Shown in pieces: positions 37,254 to 48,693 of a stretch of 64,000 nucleotides of DNA. Both the position numbers and the translations under genes were made by a program. The DNA is from Lobosporangium transversale (lineage: Eukaryota > Mortierellomycota > Mortierellomycetes > Mortierellales > Mortierellaceae): NCBI RefSeq assembly GCF_002105155.1, contig NW_019029026.1, positions 62,001 through 126,000 on the forward strand, given 5' to 3'. A model generated the notes under the pieces. It saw only the letters and a list, made by a program, of their open reading frames with translations, ran no database searches and was not told the DNA's origin. The number at the start of each line of letters is the position of its first letter. Positions within the stretch are counted from its first letter, which is position 1.

Positions 37254-38989
37254 TTAATGTGTTGTTACCATGCTTACTTTCTTTACCTTTATCTTACCCT
37301 CACTGGCTAAATACCAGGAAGCACAACCTGCTCGATTGAGATTCAATCGATCAAAATCAATTTTCATGATGGCAGAGCAATGTGCTTCAACGCCCTCTAG
37401 AAACCCAGCACTTGATCCTTGTTCGCGACTGGAAAAAGAATGAGAGATATTCATACCTATTACTAACGTTATATCAGAGAAGCATGCAGCGGTAATGTAA
37501 CATATAAAAGTTCGCTAAATATGGTATAGCGATATTACCTGAGTAGTAGCTGCCGTGTGTCATCTGAGGACAATGATATGGATATTGATTTCAGTCCTTC
37601 AACACCCTCTGGGAAGGAGTAATGGAGCTCTATGGGTCTCTCTCTTTTGTACTCTATTTGCGCGGTTTCCAACAAAAGAAAGTGCACACAGTATTAGGGA
37701 AATCCCAGCTATCAATTAATGAACAGGGTAGTTTTATCCGAATTGCGATCTTCATACCTCTTTGCGCCTGATTATACATCGTATCCATAGAAGAGTTGAC
37801 AATCTTTCGAAGCTCGAACGTTTGAAGCAGCAGACGACATATCCTGCAGTCAAATTTCCTTTCAAGCCATTGAATGACTAACCCTCCAATCACTGCTGGT
37901 GCTTTCGTGAATACGAGACTAAATTGAGTGAAGGCTACATCAGGAAGGACAAAATATCGATTAAAATAAGATCCTATTTAGTTCACTACTTGTCGTATTC
38001 TGAATAATTTAATATCTGGATTTGTGCGCCTTCCAATCTTCTTTTTCTTGAAAAATGAGTAATCCAACTAATACCTGGGTTTTTATTTCCTTTGTTATTT
38101 TGCATTTGATCGAGCAAAACCGCACAGAAATACGTCTGCTCAGACGTCTTGCCTATACGAAATGAAAATGTACGGCATAATAGATATAATTCTCAGTGAA
38201 TGTTTCAAATGCGATATTTATGAAATTGTTACCTCAGCAGCAAAATAATACGGTATGGTAAATGATGTACCTTTGGGTCTGACAGTAATGGTAATAATGA
38301 ATGACTCGGGATTTGAAGGGTGCTCTATCTCGTCTTCAGCCGTGTGTACATCCAAAATAAGCTTGTCGAAACTAATGCATGTTATTTCACCAGGTTCATC
38401 TAAAGCTTCAATAACATTGACTCCAGAGCCATCGATTTGACTCGAGAAATGGCTGTGCTCGCTGACAAATGTCGCTTTTCCAGTTTTTTCCCGCATATCC
38501 AACGCAGAGAATAATAAATTCCCGGAATTAGCCTCAATATAGTTCAGTAGTTCCGCCTGGTATTTAAGATATTGTAGCTGATTGAAGGCAAAAAAAGGCG
38601 TGGTTTTATGTATGCTCCATGTCTTGTTAAACAGTATTGCTATAAGAGAAAAGGCAGTGAAGAATCTTCAGACAGTCAATATAATGCTTCAACTCCCAAG
38701 GCGCTGCGTGGCACGATAATAATATTGAAAGTGTTGCCTAACAAGAATTGATGGCCGCATTACATCCAGAAACAGCTTGTGGTGGAACCTCATTCGTGAG
38801 TTGAGTCCCATTGGAGCTGGATTGTCGCTGTTGAGTTTGAGATTTGGGATGATGGGTCTTTTGAATCAGGTTATGTAAAATTTTCCGCGTCCTAAGTCGT
38901 CCTGGAGCTTTGATTCCTCCAGTAAGCGAATGATCGCATTTTGATGTCCTGATGGGAGGTGTCATAAGATGTTCTCTGTTGTTCGCCAT
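37254..38989 (-). CDS. CENP-L/Fta1-like inner kinetochore protein, 397 aa
   Basis: CENP-L pairs with CENP-N in the constitutive centromere-associated network that binds CENP-A chromatin. Six exons: 38989-38743, 38639-38233, 38147-38075, 37934-37758, 37653-37539, 37428-37254 (1194 nt). A basic, disordered N terminus of ~80 residues precedes LFNKTWSIHKTTPFFAF, the typical CENP-L start. Later come TYFCAVLLD, then a segment IGGLVIQWLERKFDC that matches the conserved centre, and a C-terminal beta-rich region. Exon 3 was placed at the AG before ACGTCTGAG because this keeps phase and restores the conserved Tyr-Phe-Cys segment. Sequence divergence is high, as is normal for kinetochore proteins, so recognition rests on this pattern and on overall length. 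It lies 83 bases upstream of nothing but the Rab6 3' end. Confidence 0.78.
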
Positions 38990-39072
38990 TAATTTCCATT
39001 ACCAGATTATATAATGCAGTCACGGTGGAACAAAAAAATTGGTTTTTTACTTTAATGAGAATGCAAAGCAAT

Positions 39073-40213
<1,141 letters not shown>

Positions 40214-40385
40214 TTGTATGTACAATTATGATGAGGGCGATCAGATGGATGGATGCAATATAATTAAAGATGATGGACCACGAGGCACACTAAAAAATTA
40301 CAGGTTCCTGGCAACTCATCTCATGTGACAGGCAGAGACCCAAAATGGACATTGATCTTGTGGCTTATCAATGTAACGAGAAAGG

Positions 40386-40415
40386 GTTCCAGAGACTTCT
40401 GGAGGGAGAGCTTCT
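40386..40415 (+). promoter_or_regulatory. Heat-shock-element-like array upstream of Hsp60
   Basis: Six consecutive 5-bp units read gTTCc, aGAga, cTTCt, gGAgg, gagag, cTTCt. Units 1-4 and 6 match the alternating nTTCn/nGAAn pattern of an HSF site, with GAA relaxed to GAg. The array ends about 115 bases before the Hsp60 start codon, an expected place for HSF control of a chaperonin gene. It could also influence the divergent Rab6 gene. Confidence 0.45.
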
Positions 40416-40530
40416 TGCTCGCTGTTATATTTCCCGAGCAGCAGATTCAAGCACGGATTCTCTTTGTTCTCTTTTTTTGATCTGCTTCTCCTTCCTCCGA
40501 CAGCAATTCCTTTGCCCTTCAAAAAAAGCC

Positions 40531-42654
40531 ATGCTCTCTATCACTCGTGCTCTTAAGGCAAAAGCTCCACTCGCTACCAGGGCCACTGCCCCCATGCAAC
40601 TGCCCTCGCGTCTTTCTAATGCTCGTCTCTACTCATCCCACAAGGAGATCAGCTTTGGCATCGAGGGTCGCGCAAAGCTGCTCAAGGGTGTTGAGGTTCT
40701 TGCCAAGGCTGTCGCCGTCACTCTCGGTCCCAAGGGACGCCACGTCCTTATCGGTCAACCTTATGGTAGCCCCAAGATCACCAAGGTAAATAAGGCTTGC
40801 TCCCACGTTCTTTTTAAAAAATGTGTGGGAAAGTGAATGTTTCAAGATTTTTCTTATTTTGATTTGATACGCAACCATGTTACTAATTTCAGCATGTATT
40901 CATTATTCTATTCAGGACGGAGTCACTGTCGCAAAGTCGATCACCCTCGAGGATCCTTTCGAGAATCTCGGAGCTAAGTAAGTGGAGTTCTTTTTTTCTT
41001 TCTTTTCCTTCTCTTTTTGTCTAGTTTGCTTATTAGTGGTACAGAGGTTGATTCTAGCTTTATGCTTTTACGTTTGAATGGATTAGATTAATTCAGGACG
41101 TTGCAAACAAGACTAATGAGACAGCTGGAGATGGAACTACCACGGCTACCGTCCTCACTCGCGCCATCTTTGCTGAGGGTGTCAAGAATGTCGCTGCTGG
41201 GTGCAACCCTATGGATCTTCGCAAAGGAGTTCAGATGGCAGTGGATGCCGTTGTCGACTTTTTGCGCGAGAACAAACGCGAGATTACTACTACTCAGGAA
41301 ATTGCTCAGGTCGGTACTATCTCTGCTAACGGCGATAAGGCCATTGGTAACCTATTGGCCCAGGCCATGGAGAAGGTTGGTAAAGAGGGTGTTATCACCG
41401 TCAAGGATGGCAAGACTACTGAGGATGAGCTCGAGATCACTGAGGGTATGCGTTTCGACCGCGGTTACATTTCACCCTACTTCGTAACTGATACGAAAAC
41501 CCAAAAAGTCGAGTTTGAGAAGCCTCTCATCCTCCTTTCAGAGAAGAAGATCTCTGTCCTTCAGGACATTCTTCCTGCTCTTGAAGCCGCCGCCACTCAG
41601 CGTCGCCCACTCCTCATCATTGCTGAGGATATTGATGGTGAAGCGCTCGCTGCTACCATCCTCAACAAGCTCCGTGGTCAGTTGCAGGTTGCTGCTGTCA
41701 AGGCCCCTGGATTCGGTGACAATCGCAAGTCTATTCTCGGCGACCTTGCTACTTTGACCGGTGGTGTCGTCTTCTCGGACGAGCTCGATGTCAAGTTGGA
41801 GCGTTTGACCCCTGATCTTTTGGGAACTGTTGGTTCTATCACGATTACCAAAGAAGACACCATCTTGAACGGCACTGGCGCAGGTTCAACTGAAGCTATT
41901 GCTCAGCGTTGCGAGCAGCTCCGTTCTTTGATTGCTGACCCTAGCACCTCAGATTACGAGCGTGAGAAGCTTGAGGAACGTCTCGCTCGTCTTAGTTCAG
42001 GTGTTGCCATCATTCGTGTTGGAGGACAGAGCGAAGTTGAGGTTGGGGAGAAGAAGGACAGGTATGTTTTCACAATTTAAACATGATTATCTTTTGTCAA
42101 CATTCATCAAGTGTATCTTAATGGTCATGCTGTTTTGTATTAATGTTCGCATTATTATCATTATTATTGTTGTTTTAAGGATTGTTGATGCTTTGAATGC
42201 AACTAAGTGCGCAGTGGACAGCGGTGTCCTTCCTGGCGGTGGCACAGCTTTGCTCAAATCTTTAAAGGTTCTTGAGAAATTGAAGGGCGAGAATTTTGAT
42301 CAGCAGCTTGGAATCAATATCATCCGCTCTGCCATTCAGGTTCCTTCCAAGACCATTATCTCGAACGCTGGTGGGGAGGGTGCTGTTGTGATCGCAAAGG
42401 TTGTCGACAACGACAACTTCCACTATGGTTATGATGCCTCGAATGGAGAATATGGTGACATGTATGCCCGTGGTGTTCTTGATCCCTTTAAGGTTGTTGT
42501 CACTGGTCTCAAGGATGCTGCAGGTGTTGCCAGCTTGTTGAGCACTTCCGAAGCCATGATTGTCGATGCTCCTAGCAGTGATAAGGGCCCAATGGGTGGT
42601 ATGGGCGGCATGGGTGGCATGGGTGGCATGGGCGGTATGGGTGGTATGATGTAA
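40531..42654 (+). CDS. HSP60: Mitochondrial chaperonin Hsp60, 588 aa
   Basis: GroEL-type group I chaperonin of the mitochondrial matrix. Four exons: 40531-40785, 40916-40977, 41087-42061, 42180-42654 (1767 nt). A ~35-residue presequence rich in Arg, Ala and Ser ends near [12 protein letters not shown]. The equatorial, intermediate and apical domains are full length, with [21 protein letters not shown] (ATP site), [11 protein letters not shown] and the signature [14 protein letters not shown]. The C-terminal tail is a Gly-Gly-Met repeat, the normal disordered tail inside the chaperonin ring. Exon 3 begins at the AG before ATTAATTCAG rather than the later AG before GACGTT, because the family requires [10 protein letters not shown]. 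Likely HSF-regulated given the upstream site. Confidence 0.97.
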
Positions 42655-42893
42655 AATTCTTTGACCTTGTAAATTCGTATACTGGGTAACTTTTGTAATT
42701 TAAATCCTCCGAGAATAAAAAATGCATTTTCCTTCATTGATCGAGAAAATTGAAGCAAGTCACATCAAAACAATTTGTACTTTTGAATTAACCCTTCTCT
42801 TCTCTTGACCCCGCCTCTAACACTTTTGGCACATTCACACTCATTTGTCATCATCACTCGACACTTTTTCACACTTAACTTCCAACCTTCACA

Positions 42894-43730
42894 ATGGTAC
42901 TACAATTTGCATTACTATTCATTACAAAAATGCACAGAATGTAACGATTTGTTACACTCTAGACATTTATCTGTTTCATTTTTCATTTACTTTTTATTTT
43001 TTTAAATCGTATGGTCATGTGAATAGGCTGCGCGTCTTATTGCTCAGGTTATCGTTATGGGAACACAAATTGTTGGCAAAGCTTTCATGGAAGCCTACCG
43101 CCAGGCAGCTGCTAGTATGCTCCATTCATCTTTACTGTCTTTGAAATGAGCTGACAAGGTTCAACAAGTAGATCGGATCCAACATTCTAAAAAAAAAAAC
43201 GTTCATTCTTTTTTCCTTTTTTGATTGTTGCTATTATTATTATTTTATTAGATGCTGCTAAAAATGGGGGGCAGCAAGCTGCTAAAAGCGGCAGTGGTGG
43301 ATCCAAAGCAGCAGCAGCAGATGCTATCACACGTAAAACTGGTATGACAGTGGATGAAGCCATGAATATCTTGAACATCACCAAGGATGCCGACCTTGCC
43401 AAGATTGTTAAGGTATGATCAATGTCCAGCATGGTACTGAAAAGCTTCCTAATAGTAATAATAATAATAAATGATTTTTATTCTTTGATCTGATTCCTTT
43501 AGAACTATGAACATTTGTATAAAGTAAACGATAAGACAGTCAACGGCTCCTTCTATTTGCAGTCCAAAGTAGTAAGAGCGAAGGAACGTTTGGAGATGGA
43601 ATGGGCTGCACAAGGAAATCCTATTAAAATTGCGTCCGAGGCGCCAGCATCAGAATCAGCAGGAACATCAGCGTCAAAAGCAGACCCCTCAGCGCCATCA
43701 CATCAATCTGGTGGAGATAAACAGACATAA
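42894..43730 (+). CDS. PAM16: Pam16/Tim16, import motor subunit, 159 aa
   Basis: Pam16 is the J-like partner that restrains Pam18 at the TIM23 presequence translocase in the mitochondrial inner membrane. Four exons: 42894-42896 (ATG only), 43027-43114, 43252-43412, 43503-43730 (480 nt). The second codon onward reads [20 protein letters not shown], the hydrophobic N terminus of the family. The J-like domain includes [39 protein letters not shown] and [10 protein letters not shown]; the catalytic HPD of true J proteins is absent, as expected. A Ser/Ala-rich tail of ~35 residues follows. The intron directly follows the start codon. It is just downstream of Hsp60, also a mitochondrial protein-biogenesis gene; whether that proximity matters is unknown. 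Confidence 0.94.
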
Positions 43731-44009
43731 GCCGTTGAAAGATGAAGATGGGGCGAAAATCTCGTGTATTTCCATTGTAAAGCAAGATGCCGTTGGGTTT
43801 ATTTGGATCATTCTTTCTACTCTAAAAAGTAGAATCATCAATTTGCATTTTAGGATAGATGTTATATAATGCAATATACTGATTATCGCATACTATTAAG
43901 TAGTGACAGGCCTTGGCCATAGAAGCAATGTGAATAGGATCCCATTTATTCAATCGCGGGTAATACGTAATATGTAGAAAGAAAGAGACTTTACAGGGGG
44001 TTGATGCTT

Positions 44010-45021
44010 TTAGATCTTCTGCATGGCAGCAACGTCCATAGACTGAATGTAGTCCTCAGCCTCCATGATCTTCTCCTCGAGAACATCCATGGAAACAAGT
44101 TCATCCTCGATAACGCAATTGACCTGGAGCTTCTTGATACCGTAGCCAATGGGCACAAGCTTGGACTGACCCCACAAAAGTCCCTCCATCTCAATGGAAC
44201 GGACGTGAGCCTCAAGGGCAGCCATATCAGTCTCATCATCCCAAGGCTTAACATCAAGGGTGACCATGGACTTGGCAATAGTCTTGGGCTTGAGAGCCTT
44301 CTTGGCAGCGTACTCAGCGAGACGCTGCTGCTTGATCTTCTCGGCCTCCTCATCAACCTCATCATCAGAGCCGAAGAGATCAACGTCATCATCATCCTCT
44401 GCCGCAGCGGCAGGGGCAGGGGCAGCACCTCCAGCCCTATAGAATGTAGTCAACAAGAGAAAAGGTAAGTTCCATTGCCCATTAAAGATACTCCTGGTGC
44501 CAATGCGTAGGAAGCAAACGCAGCATGAGAAAATTTGAAGCTCCATACTTGGTGGCAAGACCCTTGACCTCAGCAATGTGCTTGTACCAGCGGGCAGCGT
44601 GGGGGTAGGCAGCCTCGTTAGGTCCTTCGGTCAAGGCATTGAAAACCTCAGTGTCCTTGTCAGAGACCTCATAGCTATTGGAAAGTTATAAAAAAAATTT
44701 GTCAGAATACTTGAAGCACAAGATAATCAAGTGATTGCTTGGAAATGTAATGGTCCAATCCTAATCATAAGTCACAACACGCAGAGAAGTGTGAAAAAAA
44801 AAAAAAAAAAAAAAAGTACATGTAATGTATACCGGATAAACACATTAACGCTTATCGAGTGAAAAATGAGCGCGTTTGCTCGGAACCAATGGGTGAAGGA
44901 AAGTGGTATAGTGGCATTAAAAAAAAATAATAGTATTTCTTATTCCCATAAAAAAGCGCATATTGCAGTATGCAGAAACGAGATCGAAAAACTTCAAACG
45001 GACTTTTGCCGCATGAATTAG

Positions 45022-45052
<31 letters not shown>

Positions 45053-45305
45053 TCAGATTCTTGAAAAGTAAATTTATATTTTAAATTGTTCTCATAACGA
45101 CTTAAGCCTCGCAGCCCCATTCGCTTTTCTTAGTTTCCTGTTGCATGAAGCCTCTTTTGTATCATAATGGTGAGGTAATAATAAATGCATAGAGGAAGAA
45201 AAATGCATCTTTATCATCGGTTACTTACCCAGTAACGTAGGAGCGGGCCTCGAAGAGGGAGTTGAGGATGGTGAAGGCCAAAGGAGAAGCGAAGGTGACA
45301 GACAT
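44010..45305 (-). CDS. Elongation factor 1-beta (eEF1B-alpha), 209 aa
   Basis: Guanine-nucleotide exchange factor for eEF1A in translation elongation. Three exons: 45305-45229, 44674-44549, 44436-44010 (630 nt). The N-terminal GST-C-like domain ([25 protein letters not shown]) leads to an Ala/Pro linker. Next is the acidic [19 protein letters not shown] with its conserved phosphorylatable Ser. The C-terminal exchange domain is complete ([47 protein letters not shown]). Intron 1 is 554 bases and contains both a poly(A) run (about 44793-44816) and a poly(T) run (about 45020-45050). Divergent from the MMTAG2-like gene across 256 bases. Confidence 0.96.
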
Positions 45306-45561
45306 GGTGCAAGTGATTCCGTTCGATGTGAGGATAAAGAAGAAAGAGGAAGAAAAGCGTCGAACAAAATTTTTCATTTTATTTACAGTAACTGGCGGAG
45401 CTAGTTTTAAGCCTGCACTTGTCCTAAGCGATTCAGAGAATAACAAAAGGGTCACGTACAATCCAGTCCCACGTACATGCTAGAAGTCTGGCCCCAAAAG
45501 CGACTTGATGAAAAGACATTTAAATGAGGACAGACTGATTTTGCATCCAAACCAAGCAATC

Positions 45562-46977
45562 ATGTTCCATCCAACGCGAGGAGGTAACACAAAATCAGCC
45601 AGAAGCTACTCGCTGGAAACTTATGACTGGACAAACTACCTTTGGTATTGAGGGATAGAAAATGCAAAAAAAAGGAAAAAAAGCTAATAACTGGTTGTAA
45701 ACTCCTTAGGTACCCGTGGAGGCCATGACCAGTTTAAGTGGGAAGATGTTAAAGAGGACAAACACAGGGAAAACTATCTTGGAAACTCATTACATGCTGC
45801 GGTCGGACGGTGGCAGAAGGGTCGGGATATAACCTGGTACGTGAAGGCGAGTGACAAAGACAAAAGTCTCGCTACTCTAAAGGCCGAAAAGAAATTAGAG
45901 ATTCAGAGTATCAAGGATGCAGAAGCCGAAGCCATGGCAGAAGCGCTGTAAGTCTCTACGCATCATGAAAAGCTTTTTTTTTTTTTTTTTTTTTTTTTTA
46001 CAATAAATGTACTATTATTTTCTAAAACTGCTCTTTATTTAGTGGATATAAAACCAAGCGCAAGGTTACTACCAATGTCACCGAGAAGGAACTCAAGTCT
46101 GCAATCAGCAAATCTGATAGTGTAGTGCAAGATGAAATGGATGAAAAAATTAAAGAGTCTACTGTCAGTGAAGGACTTGGATTCAAGTATGTCGTACTTG
46201 CTGTAAAGAAGGTTATGCATACGAACTTTGGTCTCGTGAGACTGACACCTTTTTTTTTCTGTTCCTTGTAGAAATCGAACACAGCGAATGTATGCGCCAT
46301 TAGCCAATGATACTACCTCACGGAAACTTGTTGCAACCAGCTCAAATGCCATCCCTGTCGTTCCACTGATTCCTCAAATGAAACCAAAGAGCTCTGTTAA
46401 TGATGAAGATGGGACCACTAAGGAGCAGTTAGGGGACCATAAGGATGTCCATATTAGACATCGTAAACACCGACGCAGCAGCCGCAGTTCTAGTCCTTCA
46501 AAGAGAAGCCGACGAGGTCAAGGGCGTAGCCGTAGTAGAGAGAGAGGAAAGCATAGAGATCATAACAAAGACGCAGACAGAGACAGAGACAGAGACAGAG
46601 ACAGAGACAGAGACAGAGACAGAGACAAAGACAAAGACAAAGACAAAGACAAAGACAAAGACAAAGACAAAGGAAGAGAAAGAGAAAGTGGAAGAGAAAG
46701 AGAAAGTGGAAGAGAAAGAGACAAACACAAAAGCAGAAACGATGAAGTTGACAAGGATAGATCCAGGGACAAACATAAAGATCGAGATAATAACTGGGAG
46801 GAGGGTAGTTTATCAAAATATCGCCGTGAAGAGAGGCTACATAGTAATAGAGATAGGAGTCGAAGCAGAAGCATAAGTCGAAACAGGGATGACCATCGAC
46901 CTGAACAACGTCATAGCCGTCATAGTCACCATAGTCGTGATCGTAGCCGTGATCGTAGCCGTGAAAGACGTGTATGA
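45562..46977 (+). CDS. MMTAG2-like RS/RD-rich nuclear protein, 369 aa
   Basis: Homologue of multiple myeloma tumor-associated protein 2 (MMtag domain), a conserved nuclear protein whose role is poorly known and may lie in RNA processing. Four exons: 45562-45583, 45710-45947, 46043-46186, 46272-46977 (1110 nt). The MMtag domain is at the N terminus: [20 protein letters not shown] and [19 protein letters not shown]. The C-terminal half is low complexity. It starts with a Ser/Arg segment, continues with Arg-Asp dipeptides that switch to Lys-Asp dipeptides encoded by a hexamer repeat, and ends with RS/RD dipeptides typical of splicing-factor tails. The 22-nt first exon splits a Gly codon, GGA G|GT. 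Intron 2 has a ~25-base poly(T) tract. Confidence 0.88.
46573..46671 (+). repeat. Coding hexamer repeat (GACAGA then GACAAA)
   Basis: About eight GACAGA units followed by about eight GACAAA units encode the Arg-Asp and Lys-Asp runs of the MMTAG2-like protein. The two homogeneous blocks differ by a single base per unit, consistent with slippage after one substitution. Confidence 0.9.
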
Positions 46978-47330
46978 GTGTTATCACACAAGTTCGTTTA
47001 TAGTTCATAGGAACTTCCAATATAAATATAAAGAAAATAAAAAATAAAAAAAAGCGATGAAAGATGGCAGCGATGATGCACATGCCATGCAGAACCTTTA
47101 CACTATGACTATTGTTATTCTCAGCTCGTGCAGACTCTCCAAAATCAACTTATGATGATAACTGCTACCTGGCCGTATAGACTTTATTGGCATATTGACA
47201 TGAATCTATCAATCATACTCTGTTGAAAAGATATATAAATCCTTCTTCTTCGTATTGGGCTCTTCATATCATCGCCTACATCTCTCAATACGTTCTTTCA
47301 CCGTCCACATCCACAACACTCGAATCACAC
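46978..47330. other. Intergenic, nothing recognised
   Basis: AT-rich sequence with AATAAA-like motifs just after the MMTAG2-like stop codon. No gene or RNA feature supported. Confidence 0.4.
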
Positions 47331-47641
47331 ATGGTATTGTCAACAAGCCCAGTAGGACGAAACCAGTCCCACGATTTTTTGGAAGGGATTACCAATGCGC
47401 GTATACATTTGGAAAACATCAGTATGAGAGCCCACAAAGTACAAGCCCATGGAAGAGTCGCCTGCCTGCAAAGCACTACGCTAGACACAAATATTTGGAT
47501 AGGTTTTTTTTTTTTTTTTTTTTTGATAACAAGGGAACCTTTAGACGCTCTGTTTGTTTCCGTCTCCTGCATCCCTCTACCTAATGTTTTGCCCATGAAT
47601 TTCTAGACAACAGACAGCAAGCATTGACGCGCCATCCTTGA
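47331..47641 (+). CDS. Possible small protein, 68 aa, two exons
   Basis: An ATG after a C/A-rich leader opens a 172-base exon reading VGRNQSHDFLEGITNARIHLEN, KVQAHGRVACL and TTLDTNIWI. Its end, G|GTTTTTTT at 47502/47503, can be spliced to an AG at 47606 in phase. This adds DNRQQALTRHP and a stop, for a compact 68-residue amphipathic protein. The intron carries an ~18-base poly(T) tract, like many introns here. The donor is non-consensus after GT. I do not recognise the protein; it could be a real small conserved gene or an artefact. Confidence 0.42.
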
Positions 47642-47805
47642 ACAAAGCGCCACTAATTTACACGTAGACATCGCCCATTCGTTTATCAAATCTCTCACCG
47701 TAAACCTTGCCCCAGGAAAACGTTTATAAGCAATCTTTCTTTTTCAATTCTCTCAACTAAGACTTACACAGATTTCCTTCGTCTCCTTGCCACTCTATCC
47801 TCTTT

Positions 47806-48591
47806 ATGATGAGCAATCAAAAAACTAGAAAACTCGATGAGGCTCATAAGGAATGCAATTCGACAATTGCATTACAACGATCCTCCTCAAGGTGGTCATC
47901 TTATCTTCCTGCAGTGGTCTTGGGTCTCCTTTCGTCCTCTTGTTGTACCGTCCAGCTCGTATTAAACGCTTTCTCAATTGGCTGTGCAGGATTCTCTATA
48001 CTTACACCTTTCCGACCTGTCTTCAGTGTGATAACGCTGTTGCTGATTACGTATACTACTGTTAAATACCGGTTTTCTTCAAGAACTTTTATTACACTTT
48101 CCATCGCCATACTACTGACAGCAAGCCCAGAAATGGCCTCAATCTACAATCGAGCGCCCTCGTCAGCACTACAGCTTAATCTCAATAGTGTTCTCCCTGA
48201 CCTGACCCTTTGGCCTCCGAAACTTCTTTTCCAAAAAAACAATTTCCACAGACACACATTAGCAACTCAGCAGGAAACGCAAGGCGCTCTCACTACGAAC
48301 CAAGCCAGCTTTAATACACCTTCTAAAGCTCTTCTTAGGTACGATGTCCATATTGAAGGCATGGCTTGTGAGGCCTGTGCAAATCGCCTGCGCCAAAAAT
48401 TTATTAGTCAACCAGGCATTGAACACGCCAAGGTTTTTTTCGACCAGAAACGCCTTCAATTCTGGACCAAGTATAGTCCAGGAGCATTGATGTACTCTGC
48501 GCACGAAATCGAAAAGATGGTTTCACAGGTTGACAATAAGTATTTGGCGAGGTTAATCGGAACGTTCACTGTGGAGGAAAGTGAGCAATAA
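47806..48591 (+). CDS. MerT-like membrane protein fused to an HMA domain, 261 aa
   Basis: Unspliced frame with two parts. Residues ~33-110 hold three hydrophobic helices. The first carries an adjacent cysteine pair (LLSSSCCTVQLVL, Cys46-Cys47), followed by a short loop ILTPFRPVF and two further helices. This matches bacterial MerT, whose first helix has a Cys-Cys pair that accepts Hg(II) and whose helix 1-2 loop reads like LEPYRPIF. The second MerT cysteine pair, in the helix 2-3 loop, is absent. Residues ~178-245 form a heavy-metal-associated domain with GMACEACA (Cys188, Cys191), like MerP. Bacterial MerTP fusions share this order. Transport of mercury or another soft metal is inference. 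The C terminus may be longer by splicing at GAAA|GTGAGC, but the intron would be only 41 bases. No bacterial-style operon context exists. Confidence 0.75.
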   Translation: MMSNQKTRKLDEAHKECNSTIALQRSSSRWSSYLPAVVLGLLSSSCCTVQLVLNAFSIGCAGFSILTPFRPVFSVITLLLITYTTVKYRFSSRTFITLSIAILLTASPEMASIYNRAPSSALQLNLNSVLPDLTLWPPKLLFQKNNFHRHTLATQQETQGALTTNQASFNTPSKALLRYDVHIEGMACEACANRLRQKFISQPGIEHAKVFFDQKRLQFWTKYSPGALMYSAHEIEKMVSQVDNKYLARLIGTFTVEESEQ

Positions 48592-48693
48592 GAATAAATC
48601 TATCCCTCTCTTCCCAATCAGATCCTCCTCTCACTCTCACCTTCACCCAGCCTCTTTTTGAAATAAACGCGTCTCAAAAAGGTTTCATTGCAG

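Noticed and set aside
46490-47083. Long minus-strand open frame over the MMTAG2-like gene
   Set aside because: It is the antisense shadow of the GACAGA/GACAAA repeat and gives an implausible Cys-Leu repeat protein.
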